Shown: piece after piece, positions 1-11,300 of the stretch | Layout: each line of letters starts with the position of its first letter | Position numbering within the stretch: position 1 is the stretch's first letter | Assembly: GCA_963930775.1 (NCBI GenBank) | Contig: OZ005689.1 | Location: forward strand, 9,870,854-9,934,853 | Direction of reading: 5' to 3' | DNA from: Cliona cf. orientalis | Lineage: Eukaryota; Porifera; Demospongiae; Clionaida; Clionaidae | Length of the DNA: 64,000 nucleotides | Notes under the pieces: model-generated | Database searches by the model: none | The model's input: the letters and a program-made list of their open reading frames with translations, nothing else | Told to the model about the DNA's origin: nothing | Program-made: the position numbers and the translations under genes

Positions 1-3000
1 AAGTACTCCCACATTCCCCAGCCAAAGAGACCAAAGTAAGTTCAGTCATATAACCTTTCACATTACAATGAATAGTTACGTAGTAGCTAGTATTATTATA
101 AGAGTATATCACTGGCATGTACACAGCTTCTACCTTGGTCACTTACCAGATTACTATGGCAGTAAAGATGGCAACCATGAAATCCCTTCGGTAACAGTGT
201 TTCTGCAATGGTAATGCAGCTAGCTCATTCAATGGCACTTATTATAAATTGGGTCATTCATAGGTGGGAACAAGTCAAGAGTCCAATTTTTGTGGTCTTT
301 TTCTTCACACAGCCCATTGTCGTACCTTCGGATCCAGAGAGTGTGAAGGTTTGTTATCATGGTTCATAGTGAGTCCTTTTATGAATACTGTAGCTACGTC
401 ATATTCTTCTTGGTTGAAATTGTAGGCTGTTTGCATGCAACCAAAACTAAACAGAGATCCAAGGTTCATGAGCAAGTTTGTCCGTCTCTTTGGAGTAAGG
501 TAGCTACATAAATGGATCTTGTTATGTACAGTGATCCTACGAGAACTTAGAAAAATTCGAGAAGTGAAAAAAATCAAAGTAGCTATAAAGCAAGATTTGA
601 ACCCGCTACATTCTGTTTGGCACACAAGAGCCCCAACTCTGCAAAAACTATAGGGTCATATTAACCAAACATGGGTTATCTCAGTTGCACTCAATTCGAA
701 TTCTAGCAAAAAGTATACTATAAGAGGAGGGAAAGAGAGTGTACAGTCCTACTCTATATTGCTGTGTGCAAGCACCCTTTGCCAAGTACAGAGGTCAATG
801 TGGTCAGCACTACCTAAAGGTTATCACTACCTAAAGGTTACCACAGACCAGTACAAGTGCATGACCATCCATAGCTCTTCTTATCATTGCTCACTATGTT
901 TATTATAGACCACTACCATGCGTGCAAAGTCTCGCGCAGCAAGACTCTCTCTCAGGGAAAAGGGGGAGGGTAAAGGGGAGGGAGAGGGGCTGGGGTGTAA
1001 GAGTCTGGCTGCGCGAGACTAGCATGCAAATACAAGCGAGCAGTTAATATATGCCAGACGTTTGTGGTAAGTTTGTGTGTAAGATTGTGACAATGACCTC
1101 TGTACTTGGCAAAGGGTGTTCGCACACAGTAGCTACTATAGGGAGTAGGACACTCTCATTCCCTCCTCTTATATACTCTTGCTTCTAGTCACATGCGAAT
1201 CAACAAAATACTGCACACATGATAAGAATAACATTATTCTTTAATTTGTACACCTACCATTGTTACATGATAATGATTGTTTCCATAGTATTGATTGATA
1301 AGCACAATACTGCTTTCTATACTCGGTATCATCTAATCTAAGGCCACTCAGAATTAAATATTTGTTTGAACTAATCCGACTGACTGTAAAATTTAAATCA
1401 TCCAACTTAGCTGAGGTTACTACAGGCTTAATATAATGATACCAACTCAGACTTTTAATAGGACTGTCTTAAAACTGTATTTTTAAGCTACCACACAGCA
1501 TTAACCTCTGGACAGCTGGAATACTACAAGTTTACATAGAAATACTGATACTTGTAATCAGTAAAATTCTTTGGTTAAATTATCATCCGCCCGACAGACC
1601 AACCCTACTATTTCGTGGTCATGTTAGTTCAAACAAATAATTTATTCTGTGTGGCCTAAGTTCTGAAAAATACGTGACTTATCTAATAATTCACATGTTT
1701 TTTTTTTTGAACTAAAATTTAATTTATGGATTTTAGTATTGTGATTACCGATCAATGCTATGAAAACAATTGCTATCACATAACAATGGCAAGTAAAGGA
1801 AAGAATCAGATTCTGATGATTTCTTGTTAGCATTTGTTGACTCTCATGACATTGTGCTAGAAGCAAGTGCAACTCAGAAAACCATGTTAGGTTATTATGA
1901 CCCACCGGTTTTTGCAGTATATAAATTAATTAACCACTATACCACCACTGTTGTTGCTGCTGCCAATCATTAATTTTTATCCCATTCGTAGACAAATCTT
2001 AGAGACTAGACTAACCCTGTTGCCATATTGGCAACACATCCTCAACCCCCCCCCCCAGCCCCTCTCATCCATATCGCATAATTATAATATTATTATACAT
2101 TATACCTGCACATGATTGCGTCATAACCACACGCCAATAATCTAATTAGGATCTCTGTACATAACAATTTTGATAATAATCATGTTGACTAAATTAAATA
2201 TTCTATATTAGCAGTGTATAATAGCTGTAGCTATTATATTGTAGGCTTTGATATGTACATGTACTCAGGATGTGCGTCATAGTATAGCTCATAATATAGA
2301 GTAGAGAATAATACCATGATTTGTAGATGTGTCAAGAACTGTGGGTAAGGTGTAATTATGATACCTAATATTAAGTCAGCAGTTTCTGATTAGATGCCAT
2401 GATACAAATATTTATAGGTTAATGGGGAATGGACTTTTGACAATCCCTGATAGTCACACATGGAAACCAAGGAGACAGCTTTATGATCCAGCTTTCAAAA
2501 AGAGGTACGGTTAAATGTAATGTACATATTTTGTAAAGATTGCTGTACAAAGAAATTAACTGAGAAGGCAAATGGATCCCAGCAAGTATTTATATGAACA
2601 TTCATAAATTATTTGGGAAAGAATACAATTTCTTAACATCTTCTAGTCTCATCCCCAGACCCCACCCTCAAGGAGGGAAAAGGGTCTGGTGATTTTGGGC
2701 AAAAAGCTTGGTCTAGTTGACAACCCACGGAGGAATTTGTGCGTCCCAATCTGATCGCAGCTTTAGCCCAGTCATTTGATTCACTAGCCACAGGAATGTA
2801 GCAGGGGCCGCCATTGCCCGCTATACAAATTTGAATTGCCTACGCAGCCTTACTGGCCAATCAGATCCGAGCTTTGTTCAAGCTCACCCATGTCAGCGCA
2901 CGCGCCCAGAGCCGGCCAAACCGAGAAAATAGCCCAAAGTCACCAGACCCTTTCCCCTCCTTTTGAGGGTGGGGTCTGGTGACGAGACTAAACATCTTCT

Positions 3001-5462
3001 TGTGTGTCTAGTTACCTGAACACACTACTGGTTCCAATGAATGCGGTGACTACCAAGTTAATAGAAGAGCTCAAACCTCTTGCTGATGGAGTGACACAAG
3101 TACCGATGAAGCTTCGCTTTGGAGATTTTACTACTGATATCCTTAGCAAGGTAAATTAAATCTAGTAGTACAAGATACTAGAGATATGTACTGTCACAAC
3201 GGTCGTTATCATCTAAAAAATGACTCAAAAGAGTGAAGTGGAGAGGGGAGAGAGAGAGAGTCCACACAGGAAGCAAAATTAATACTATCAACAGAAGCCA
3301 TATTATAAGCCATAACAATCTTTAATTACATGCATGCCCGACAACTAATATGTTTCTAATCTGTGGGTACAAAGAATTTCAAGGCATTCATAATAATATT
3401 ATTATATTCTTATATGCCTGAATTTCCAGATTGGTTTTGGATCAGACTACTTTGAACCGATAAATGGATATATACAACATGAGAACTCTTAACGTCATGA
3501 TAATGAAGGGAATTAGTGTACAAATACGTCTCCCAGGATATTATAAAGTATAAAAGAATAATCTTAACAAATTAATGGCTAATCATAGTAATTCTCACTT
3601 GGTATTATAATACGTAGTACCTGCATCCATTTGAAGCAGCCAAGTATAGGAAAATAGCTAGAACTGCCAGAGAAGTTGGCAGAAAGTGTATCCAAGAGAG
3701 AATCCAGGCTATTGAAGGTGGTGAACAGATTGCTAATGACATCCTCACTCATATTCTTGGATTAGCATGTAAGCACAATACTTATACCTTTATGGAAATA
3801 CCATGCATCAGTTACTATTAACATGATATTATTAATATATATCAGCAACTAAGGAAAATGTGGACATTGAAGATCTTGTAGATGATTTTATCACTTTCTA
3901 CTTTGGTGGTCAAGATTCAACAATGAGTATGCTTACCTTTGCACTCGTGTTGATCCTTCTTCACCCACATGTACAGGAAAGGTGAACAACTGCATTTATG
4001 TAGCTGCCTTAGTCCGTAGCTAATTGATAATCATCTAGGATTTGTCATGGAAAACCACCAATTATGAGGGCTCAGTGATCATGCATAATACATGCACCTA
4101 TAATTATTGTATTCAGGGTTCAACAGGAAGTGGATGAAGTGCTCGGCAATAAGAGCTATGTCAGCAAAGAAGACTTAGATAAGCTTGAATACATTGAGCA
4201 GGTGCTCAAGGAGACACTGAGGATGTATGCACCATTCTCTATGTCATTACCAAAGGAGATGATCCCTGAAGGAATGATACTTAATGGCTACCATATTCCA
4301 GGGGGGACGCAAGTGATGGTAGGTGCATGGGAAATAAGCTACCGGTATTGCTAAATTGCTCTCATTCACGGTTGCTTCTTCAAATTGTAATATGGGATAA
4401 TTGTCTTGTTAACCCTCGCCGCAAAGCGTAGGCGGAGGGTTACTGCAATCGTTTGGCGATTTTTGTCTGTCCGTCCGTCCGTCCGTCGCAACCCTCTTTT
4501 GCTAAATAGTAAGGGTCGTCATAGAGAAAGTACGCATTCTAGATATACGTGGCACAAAGGAAGAGTGGTCATGTTAAGTCCTGCCCAGTGGAGTAGTGTG
4601 TGCAGCTGTTGCCAGTTTGTGTTTACATGGCACCTACCTCAACTACATGACTGATTGCCATTCTGTGCTTTGCTGGTCAGTTGTCAATGCAATGACAGTG
4701 TAAACAGGCGGTGGCTCTCAAGTGCATAATTCAGTTGAAGTTGTCACAGTGTACATAGTGGCATAGCCTGGTGCCTTCCTCCAACTCTTAGATCACTGAC
4801 TCTAGTACTAGAACCCTGTTTAGGTGCAGGGTATGTAGTCAATAGTATACCAGTACCTTATTCAGGTATAGGGTATGTAGTTCAATACTCCTGATATTGA
4901 ACATGGACTGTATAGTATACACAGTGAGCCATGCTATGCATGCATGTAGCGGTGAGGGTTCTGCACTCCTGTGCATTCATTTTTTGTTGCTTTTTTATGC
5001 ACTCAACATTTTTACAGTTACATACATCAATGATGTGCTATATGCCAGAATATTTTGATGACCCAGAAAAATTTAATCCAGGACGCTTTGATCCAGAGAA
5101 TAAACGGCAAGCACAATAATCTATAATTTATACTAGGGATGTGGCTATTGTATTATGTTTATGCGATCTCATTCACATGCAGACCAAATTCTTTTGTTTA
5201 TTTTCCCTTCGGTGTTGGCCCACGTTCATGCATAGGAAAGAATCTTGCTTTGGTAATTACTATATTATTTAAGCATTGATAACAGTTTTTGATGATAATA
5301 ATTATACTGTTTATGTAGATGGATGCCAAGGTAGTCCTTTCAAGGCTCTTTCAAACATATAAGATCCATCTGCCGGAAAATTATGAGCTGATAGCTGTTC
5401 AGAGGGGCCCAATTCAACCCAAAGACGATGTTGAATGCGTGCTGGAGAGACGCAGAAAGTAG
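1..5462 (+). CDS. Cytochrome P450, CYP46-like (3' part, 13 exons, frameshifted)
   Basis: Haem-thiolate monooxygenase, expected in the ER membrane; the CYP46 family hydroxylates cholesterol at C24, but the substrate here is unknown. Exons: 1-35, 127-210, 264-348, 426-499, 2418-2504, 3012-3150, 3430-3547, 3618-3768, 3846-3981, 4117-4318, 5018-5106, 5183-5252, 5319-5462 (TAG at 5460-5462). Visible landmarks in order: KYSHIP near the N-terminus, PSDPESVK, LMGNGLL before the C-helix W (HTWKPRRQ), the I-helix oxygen motif GGQDST, ExxR as KETLR, the PERF-like NPGRF, and the haem loop FGVGPRSCIG with the Cys ligand. About 470 residues are seen against roughly 500 in CYP46; the start and membrane anchor lie left of the window. 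Splice phases match at every junction except the exon at 3430-3547, which is one base too long. The intron after 5106 starts with GC. Family call is strong; the CYP46 assignment is by recalled similarity. Confidence 0.9.
500..2417. other. Long P450 intron with a foldback element
   Basis: A 1.9 kb intron (GT at 500, AG at 2416-2417). It carries the foldback repeat at 711-1180 and a short poly-C run near 2047. No exon-like open segment with proper splice sites was found in it. Confidence 0.75.
711..1180. repeat. Foldback element with nested hairpin
   Basis: The left arm (711 to about 810) and right arm (about 1085 to 1180) are imperfect reverse complements over about 100 nt. For example CCCTTTGCCAAGTACAGAGG on the left pairs with CCTCTGTACTTGGCAAAGGG on the right, and the outer ends are TATAAGAGGAGGG and CCCTCCTCTTATA. 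Inside is a second, perfect pair: AGTCTCGCGCAGC at 927-939 and its complement at 1008-1020. No clean target-site duplication was found. Confidence 0.75.
2644..2990. mobile_element. Mutator-like MITE in a P450 intron
   Basis: A 347-bp non-coding element with terminal inverted repeats of about 58 bp: it starts TAGTCTCATCCCCAGACCCC and ends with the near complement GGGGTCTGGTGACGAGACTA. It is flanked by an identical 9-bp direct repeat, AACATCTTC, at 2635-2643 and 2991-2999. Long TIRs with a 9-bp duplication are typical of Mutator-like elements. No transposase is present. Related ends occur at about 14160 and 54064. Confidence 0.85.
3430..3547 (+). other. P450 exon with +1 frameshift
   Basis: This exon should be phase 0 at both ends, yet it is 118 nt long. 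It opens with IGFGSDYFEPIN in frame with the previous exon and reaches TAA at 3490-3492. The continuation MRTLNVMIMKGISVQ, which fits the P450 alignment up to the GT donor at 3548, lies in another frame starting at 3479. One extra base somewhere in 3462-3471, most simply one G of the GG at 3466-3467, explains both. It is either a real lesion, an allele, or an assembly error. Confidence 0.75.
4409..4981. repeat. TTAACCCTC interspersed repeat, copy 1
   Basis: About 570 bp inside the P450 intron 4319-5017. It begins TTAACCCTCGCCGCAAAGCG, is followed by a GTCC microsatellite, and ends near GTAGCGGTGAGGGTT, so the ends form a short inverted repeat. The copy at 5728-6302 matches it along its length. 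No protein-coding content is recognised. Confidence 0.8.
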
Positions 5463-5727
5463 TTCAAAACGATTCAAGAATTATCATTATAGCTAACGCT
5501 CTAGATCTGTATACATAAATAGTTGGTTACGTACCCGCCATGATCATGATCCTTTGCTAACACCGTAGTGTCCCAGGCAAGCGCCAATTCCCAGGTAAGT
5601 GGCTGTGTACTGCTGCTGACTTTAATAGCAGCTTATAAAATCAATGTATTGACCGGGGTAAAATATGGGCCAAAATCGTGAGTTATGTTTAAGTGCCCAT
5701 GGGCACTTATCCGAAACACTACAGTAA

Positions 5728-6302
5728 TTAACCCTCGCCGCAAAGCGTAGGCGGAGGGTTACTGCAATCGTTTGGCGATTTTTGTCCGTCCGTCCGTCCG
5801 TTTGTTTGTTTGTTTGTCCGTCCGTCCGTCCGTCCGTGTGGTAAGGGTCGTCTGAGAGAAAGTACGCATCTGAGGATTACCAAACATCAAGGAAGAGTGG
5901 TCACGTTAAGTCCTGCCCAGTGGTATAATAGTGTGCAGCTGTGGTTGCCATTCTGTGTTGTCAGTGCAGTGACAGTGTAAACAGGCAGTGGCTCTCAATT
6001 GAATGCATAATTGAGTTTAAGTAGTCACAAAGGCTTTCAGTTATTATAGTGACATAGGCAGGTGCATCCCCCTAGCCTATATCATGCACTGACTCTGAAG
6101 AAAACAGGACTACCTCAGGTGCATGGTATATAGTATCGAACTAGATACATACTACCATATTATTATGGTAGTATGTATCTAGTTCAATACTCCTTATATT
6201 GAGCAGGCATACACACAGAGATATGCTAGCTACTATAGATCTACATGTGCATGAGTCATGCATGCGTGTAGCGGTGAGGGTTTTGCACTCCTGTGCATTC
6301 AT
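5728..6302. repeat. TTAACCCTC interspersed repeat, copy 2
   Basis: Second copy of the 4409-4981 repeat in the same orientation, with a longer GTCC/GTTT microsatellite. It differs by carrying a perfect 21-bp palindrome at 6139-6184. A shorter, inverted relative lies at 7847-8171, and left ends occur near 18070 and 26892. Confidence 0.8.
6139..6184. repeat. Perfect 21-bp palindrome
   Basis: Left arm 6139-6159 (AACTAGATACATACTACCAT and a final A) is the exact reverse complement of 6164-6184, with a 4-nt loop. It lies inside repeat copy 2. Confidence 0.95.
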
Positions 6303-6727
6303 TATAATGGTGAATGCCTACAAATACTTCGAGTAAGCAATGCTAATTTGTGATCTAGCCCTTTGTCATGTAGGAAGTGTAAATACCAATACCCCCTTGT
6401 CATGGAAATGGCACTATAGAGGCTTCTTATGGGCATGCCACTACACACTGATTACACTGCATTAAATCATTCCTTTACAACCATATTATTATGGAAGTGC
6501 TGTTTCAGCAGAATAGTTTGATGCAACTTTCATGTGCATAGCTCAATCCTAGCCACCACAACAGCCATCAGAATGTGATTATCTTTGAAGCTTGAAATGG
6601 ATATTTTGACATAAATTCTAAATAAAGCTCGCTTATGATGCTGTGATAAAATTTCAGGTACTATATATAGACGATTTTAGGCGTGAACGTTCAGCTCATT
6701 AAGAAGTGTGAATCGCACTATATCACA

Positions 6728-7190
6728 CGTATGCATGTATGGCAATCCAAACGTGACAAAATAATTATTATCAAAATTCAAACTCAAGGGTGTAAAAGTA
6801 CAAATTTTGCATATGGTTGGATGCAAAAGGTCAAAGTTACTAACTCAAGGGTGCAAAAGTACAGAGCTGCATATGGAAGGTGCAAAAGGTCAAACCTGCA
6901 AACACAAAAGCTGTGGATGGCACATTAAGCTATTATTATTATTATAAAGTACATACAAAGTCAAAAGTACAGTATTAATTGATAAACTAGTACTATAGCT
7001 AGTTCCTTGAATTTACAGGTTTGACCTTTTGCACCCTGCCATATGTAGCTCTGTACTTTTGCACCCTTGAGTTTGCAGGTTTGACCTTTTGCACCCTTCC
7101 ATATGCAGCTCTGTACTTTTGTACCCATGAGCTTGAATTTTGATAATTTTAATTTGTCACGTTAAACTTTGGATTGCCATAATTATACAT
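6728..7190. repeat. Foldback element with tandem 60-bp units in each arm
   Basis: The left arm (about 6728-6905) and right arm (about 7017-7190) are imperfect inverted copies of about 175 nt. Each arm contains two tandem units of about 60 bp, recognisable by GGGTGCAAAAGTACAGAGCT followed by GCATATGG and GTGCAAAAGGTCAAACCTGC. The centre is a short AT-rich spacer. A transcript would fold into a long hairpin. Confidence 0.85.
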
Positions 7191-7846
7191 GCGCCCACTT
7201 AAAATAAAGTACATGCAAGATATTGATGGTGCGTGTGCACCCTCGATTACAATAATATTACTTTTGTGTACATCATCCTACCGGAATGCTGTTATAATAA
7301 TACATAATTAGCAGCTACTGTTACAGTGTATACATAGTTCAACACTCCGGCCTATCTGATCTACTCCTGATCATGATTAATTTTAGAGCACTTCCCAACT
7401 CCTATACCAGTGTTGCCGAGATATCTAGTTGTGGCTGGGATCAAAATTTTAATGACTGGCTTTTTTCCATGTCAGTCATCTCAATTCCGCTCAATGACGT
7501 GCATGGACAAACTCATGATGAGAATAACACAAATCATGTTGGTAAGAATGGATATGACAACACTAATATCATAAAATAGCTAGGACAAATTAAGGGATTA
7601 ATACAAAAAAAGTAATAGTAGTCTGTAATAATATTACAGTTATTAGCAATCTGCCTTAATTAACATTCTGTACTAAAATAAAAAAAAAATCAACTGTCGA
7701 TCATCGTCAGAGGAATGTCACTTTTCTCTGCTTTATCTGACAATTCTACCTCCTCACTCTCTGAATGGCCAGCAGTGTCTGTACCGATGGACATATACAA
7801 AGGAACTAAAGCTATCCTAGTTTAGGATTGGTGGTTTAAAATAATA

Positions 7847-8171
7847 TTAACCCTCCACACATGCACGAGGTTACCGTAGTCATTGTGCATGTTTGTAGGT
7901 ATCTGTTACCAAGGTAATGTTGTAAAAAGTACCCTTGTCCTAAGCCCTTTACCATCTGCAATATTATTAATTGACAAGTGGGTAAAGCATTGAGGATGAG
8001 GCGTTGCCTGCTGGGTATAATATAGGACTGAATAAATATGTCCAGCTATTCCTTTATGCTGGTTTTAGAGAGTCCTTAGACACAGGGAGCTAGGGGAGGG
8101 TTCAGACGGACAGATAAAAATCACCCAATAATTGCAGTAAAACTCAGCCTATGTTTTGCGGTGAGGGTTAA
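7847..8171. repeat. TTAACCCTC repeat, short inverted copy
   Basis: Ends TTAACCCTC at 7847 and GAGGGTTAA up to 8171. Read on the - strand, its right end matches the left end of the 4409 and 5728 copies (ACCGCAAAACATAGG, then a GATTTTTATCTGTCCGTC-like stretch). It lies just beyond the 3' end of the Calx-beta gene and may fall in its 3' UTR. Confidence 0.7.
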
Positions 8172-8225
8172 TAATGCCAGCTCTTCTATCACATGCACAA
8201 TACTGTACAAATAATATAATTGTTA

Positions 8226-8392
8226 TTACAAATTTTTTTTACTTTTCCTGTTTCTTTTTCTGAGAAATAATGCCACAACAGTGAAGACCAGAGCCACTGC
8301 CAAAGCCACAACCATGATGGCAATTATTGCCAGTCCAGTACTCAATTCAGTACTGATAGAAACACCTCCAGTATCATTATTCACATCATTAC
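8226..8392 (-). CDS. Last exon: transmembrane helix and basic tail
   Basis: Linker NDVNNDTGGVSISTEL, then a strongly hydrophobic stretch (GLAIIAIMVVALAVALVF and TVVALFL), then the tail RKRNRKSKKNL and TAA. The basic residues after the helix predict that this end is cytoplasmic. The tail is too short for a signalling domain. Entry is phase 1 from the exon ending at 8754. Confidence 0.85.
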
Positions 8393-11300
8393 CTACATCA
8401 GTAAAAATTGTATGAAAACAAAATATAATGTACGTCATCATTATCTTTTAATCAGTGTAGAATTATGAAATCTATCCTGCATAAGTCAGGCCTTGCAGAA
8501 AAATTTCATTCCACTCCAGCTTAAACTTATTAAAGACTTTGCAGTAATGCTATTAACTATAATAATTATAGATAGCTACAAAATTTTCTTGCATGCATGG
8601 AAACCAGGAAATTTTTTACAAAGATAGAATTCATCCTCGATGCTATTTCCTTTTTATTATTAAGGAGATGTAACATTAAATCATGTATAGGATTAGTATG
8701 ACTATGTAAAATTAGATACGCTCAATTGTATTTGGCATTGAAATTCGCCATACCTGCATCAATATCATTGTCTATAATTTCCACTGTGCTCAGACCTCTA
8801 GATATCCTTAATCCAGGAAAGGAATCAAGTGGCTGTAGAATAAGTGATATTGTCTCCGTACTTTCAACGTCCTTGTCATCAATGATGTCAATCAGGATAC
8901 AAGAGAGAGACTGCCCAGTTACAAATGAGAATATACTCGGAAGACCAGTGTAGTCTTGATCTACAATCGCTAAGATAAGAAACAATAATTATTATTATCA
9001 ATCGATGAAGTTGGGTCTCTTGTGCAATCTTAAATTAAATGTAATTAAGCAGTCGCTGCTGATATAATATTATAAAACGTTATTGTGAGCTCATATATTT
9101 TTCAGTCCAGGTTCTTGTAATACTAGCATTAATTTCACAGCTCTTAGATGTTAGTATGTAGGTCACTACTTCACAGTACATAATGTAGGCTTGTAAGTCT
9201 CATAATATATGACTGATTATCCATTAATTAGCTGCTGAGGGCAAACTGAAAACAGCTAATTTACACAGTTTAGTTAGAGCTAGTGCCTGTTACCTGAGCT
9301 TTTTGCAATGTTTGCCATCACCGATAGAGATATCACACCCAACTTAACCGGAATCTGACCACTCGTCAGTTTAGCACACACTCGAACGGAGCCATCTCCC
9401 TCATGGAATGTAAAGAGTAGCTGAGAAAATCCAATAGTGAACCCTACAGTGTCAGCGTCAATATGATAATTTCTGTTATTCAAACCACATTTTTTTTAAC
9501 TTTAAACCTTCTTCATTGTCAATGATCTCAATTATATTCCTATCCCTGGTCAGGATGACCCCTTCAGGAAAATCAGTGTAGAGAGCAATAGAGAAAGTCT
9601 CTGTATTTTCCAGTGTGTCGTCATCAATGATGGTAATATTAGCACAGACGGATGTGCTTAAAAGATGTCCAGCGGAGAATGAAATAACCACAGGAAGGCC
9701 CCTGTAGTCACTGCCATTAGTTGCTAGAAATGTGGTATAAAGTATAGAGTGAGATCAATGCATTATAATACAGATAGCATTGGAGTATAAAAAGGTTTAG
9801 GTGTGTCTACTATTGAATGGTAAGACCAGGAAGAATTTATACATGACCCCTCGGAGAATGCATGACATTGTGCCGTAGGATTAAGATACTTATTCTGTCA
9901 ATCTGTCTATCTATCTGTATGAGTATCTGTTGATACAAGATTTGCTGCTGCCTACTTTGTATGTACACCAAAAGGAAGGTGTTATAATGCTTCGTATAAT
10001 GGTGTTGTCAAGGTTTTTGTCAAGTGGCTTTTGCATAAAATGCTTCCTTCAAGAGTTCTGATTTCGTTTTCTAGTCACTGCCACCATAAAACTTACCTAC
10101 TACAGTTTAAATAATAGTCCGGCAAACATTATCTGCCGCAACACGTAGAGATAAAGGGAAGCTGACTTAACATTGGTAATAGTATCGCAGTGTAAAACTC
10201 AATATAACAGCACCAGCCTGAGGGTTAATGTTGCTGTGCGCTAACGAACCTTCAATACTGCAGCTGTGCTAGCCTATATCATCGTTTCGTTGTTGCCTGC
10301 TTGTGTATATACCTAATGCCATGCAATACACCGAGGGTTTTGTGCTCTAGAAAGCTAAAATGGCACCTATGGTATTCGGACTACTATAAGAGTGAATAAT
10401 TGTACCTGTATTGCTCTCTAGATCTAATACATCAACTAAGAGAAATATTTCTCTATCCAGGTCACCGATTAGCAATTCAGCACACACCAGAACAATGCCA
10501 TCACCCTCAGAGGCTGTATATGATGACTGAGAGAATGCCACTGTCACTCCTGCAAATTTTTATTACAAGCACTTAAGACAGAATAATTCTTCAGTTAGAG
10601 CTGTTTTTAAATATTATATGGGATCCTAAAACAAGGATATATAGATGCACACTATTATTTATACCGCAGATTACATCTAAAAACAAAAAAAAACAAACAA
10701 AAATTAATTGTGAGAATTAAATTACAATTCAAACCAAGCTAAGGTATCACTGTGGCATAATTATAATGGACGAGAATCAATAAACCTTACTGCACCGTAA
10801 TAGACTTACGGTCGTTAGAATTATCATCAATATCAACATTCACTGACGTCATTGTTTCATTTATTTTTACAGTTGTCTCAGAAGGAACATGTCCAAGTTT
10901 AACACTGAAGCTATGCTCTCCCTCCAGAATAGAGTCCTCCAGAATTGTCACGTTAGCACATTGGACGTCTCCAGTAGATTGTCCGGATGTGAAGGTTAGC
11001 ACGGATGGATCAGGACCAATGAAATCGACACCCTCTGTACACATAAGAGTTAAGACATATATTTTTACAGTGGTAGCTATATCCCATGATAGGGGTAGGG
11101 GATGGAGGGGTGGAGGTTGCTTAAGTAATTATCCCTTTATGACCTAGCAGGTCAGGCGCTTGCGAGACCAATTATATATATGCACTATGTAATTGACACC
11201 AGCTTAAAAGAATCATTATCTTACTCGATGAAGCCTGAACTAGCCTGCTGGTAACTTTCTTCGTTGATTCTTGCCATCTTCTTACATGCAGTACACAAGG

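Larger units (their letters stand above)
5463..8225. other. Spacer between convergent 3' ends
   Basis: Separates the P450 stop codon from the stop codon of the Calx-beta gene on the other strand. It is dominated by repeats: 5728-6302, the foldback at 6728-7190 and the element at 7847-8171. No gene was recognised; short open frames here lie in or beside repeats. Confidence 0.7.

Noticed and set aside
305-625. 106-residue open frame on the - strand
   Set aside because: It lies antisense to the P450 exons at 264-348 and 426-499, which carry the conserved protein sequence.
1289-1323. Possible P450 exon reading LIDKHNTAFYT
   Set aside because: The acceptor phase does not fit, and the exon at 426-499 links both neighbours perfectly.
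6728-7190. CRISPR-like array of repeats
   Set aside because: The units are adjacent and inverted between arms, without spacers, and this is animal DNA.
7373-7579. 68-residue + strand open frame in the spacer
   Set aside because: No recognised similarity, no splice context, AT-rich sequence next to repeats.
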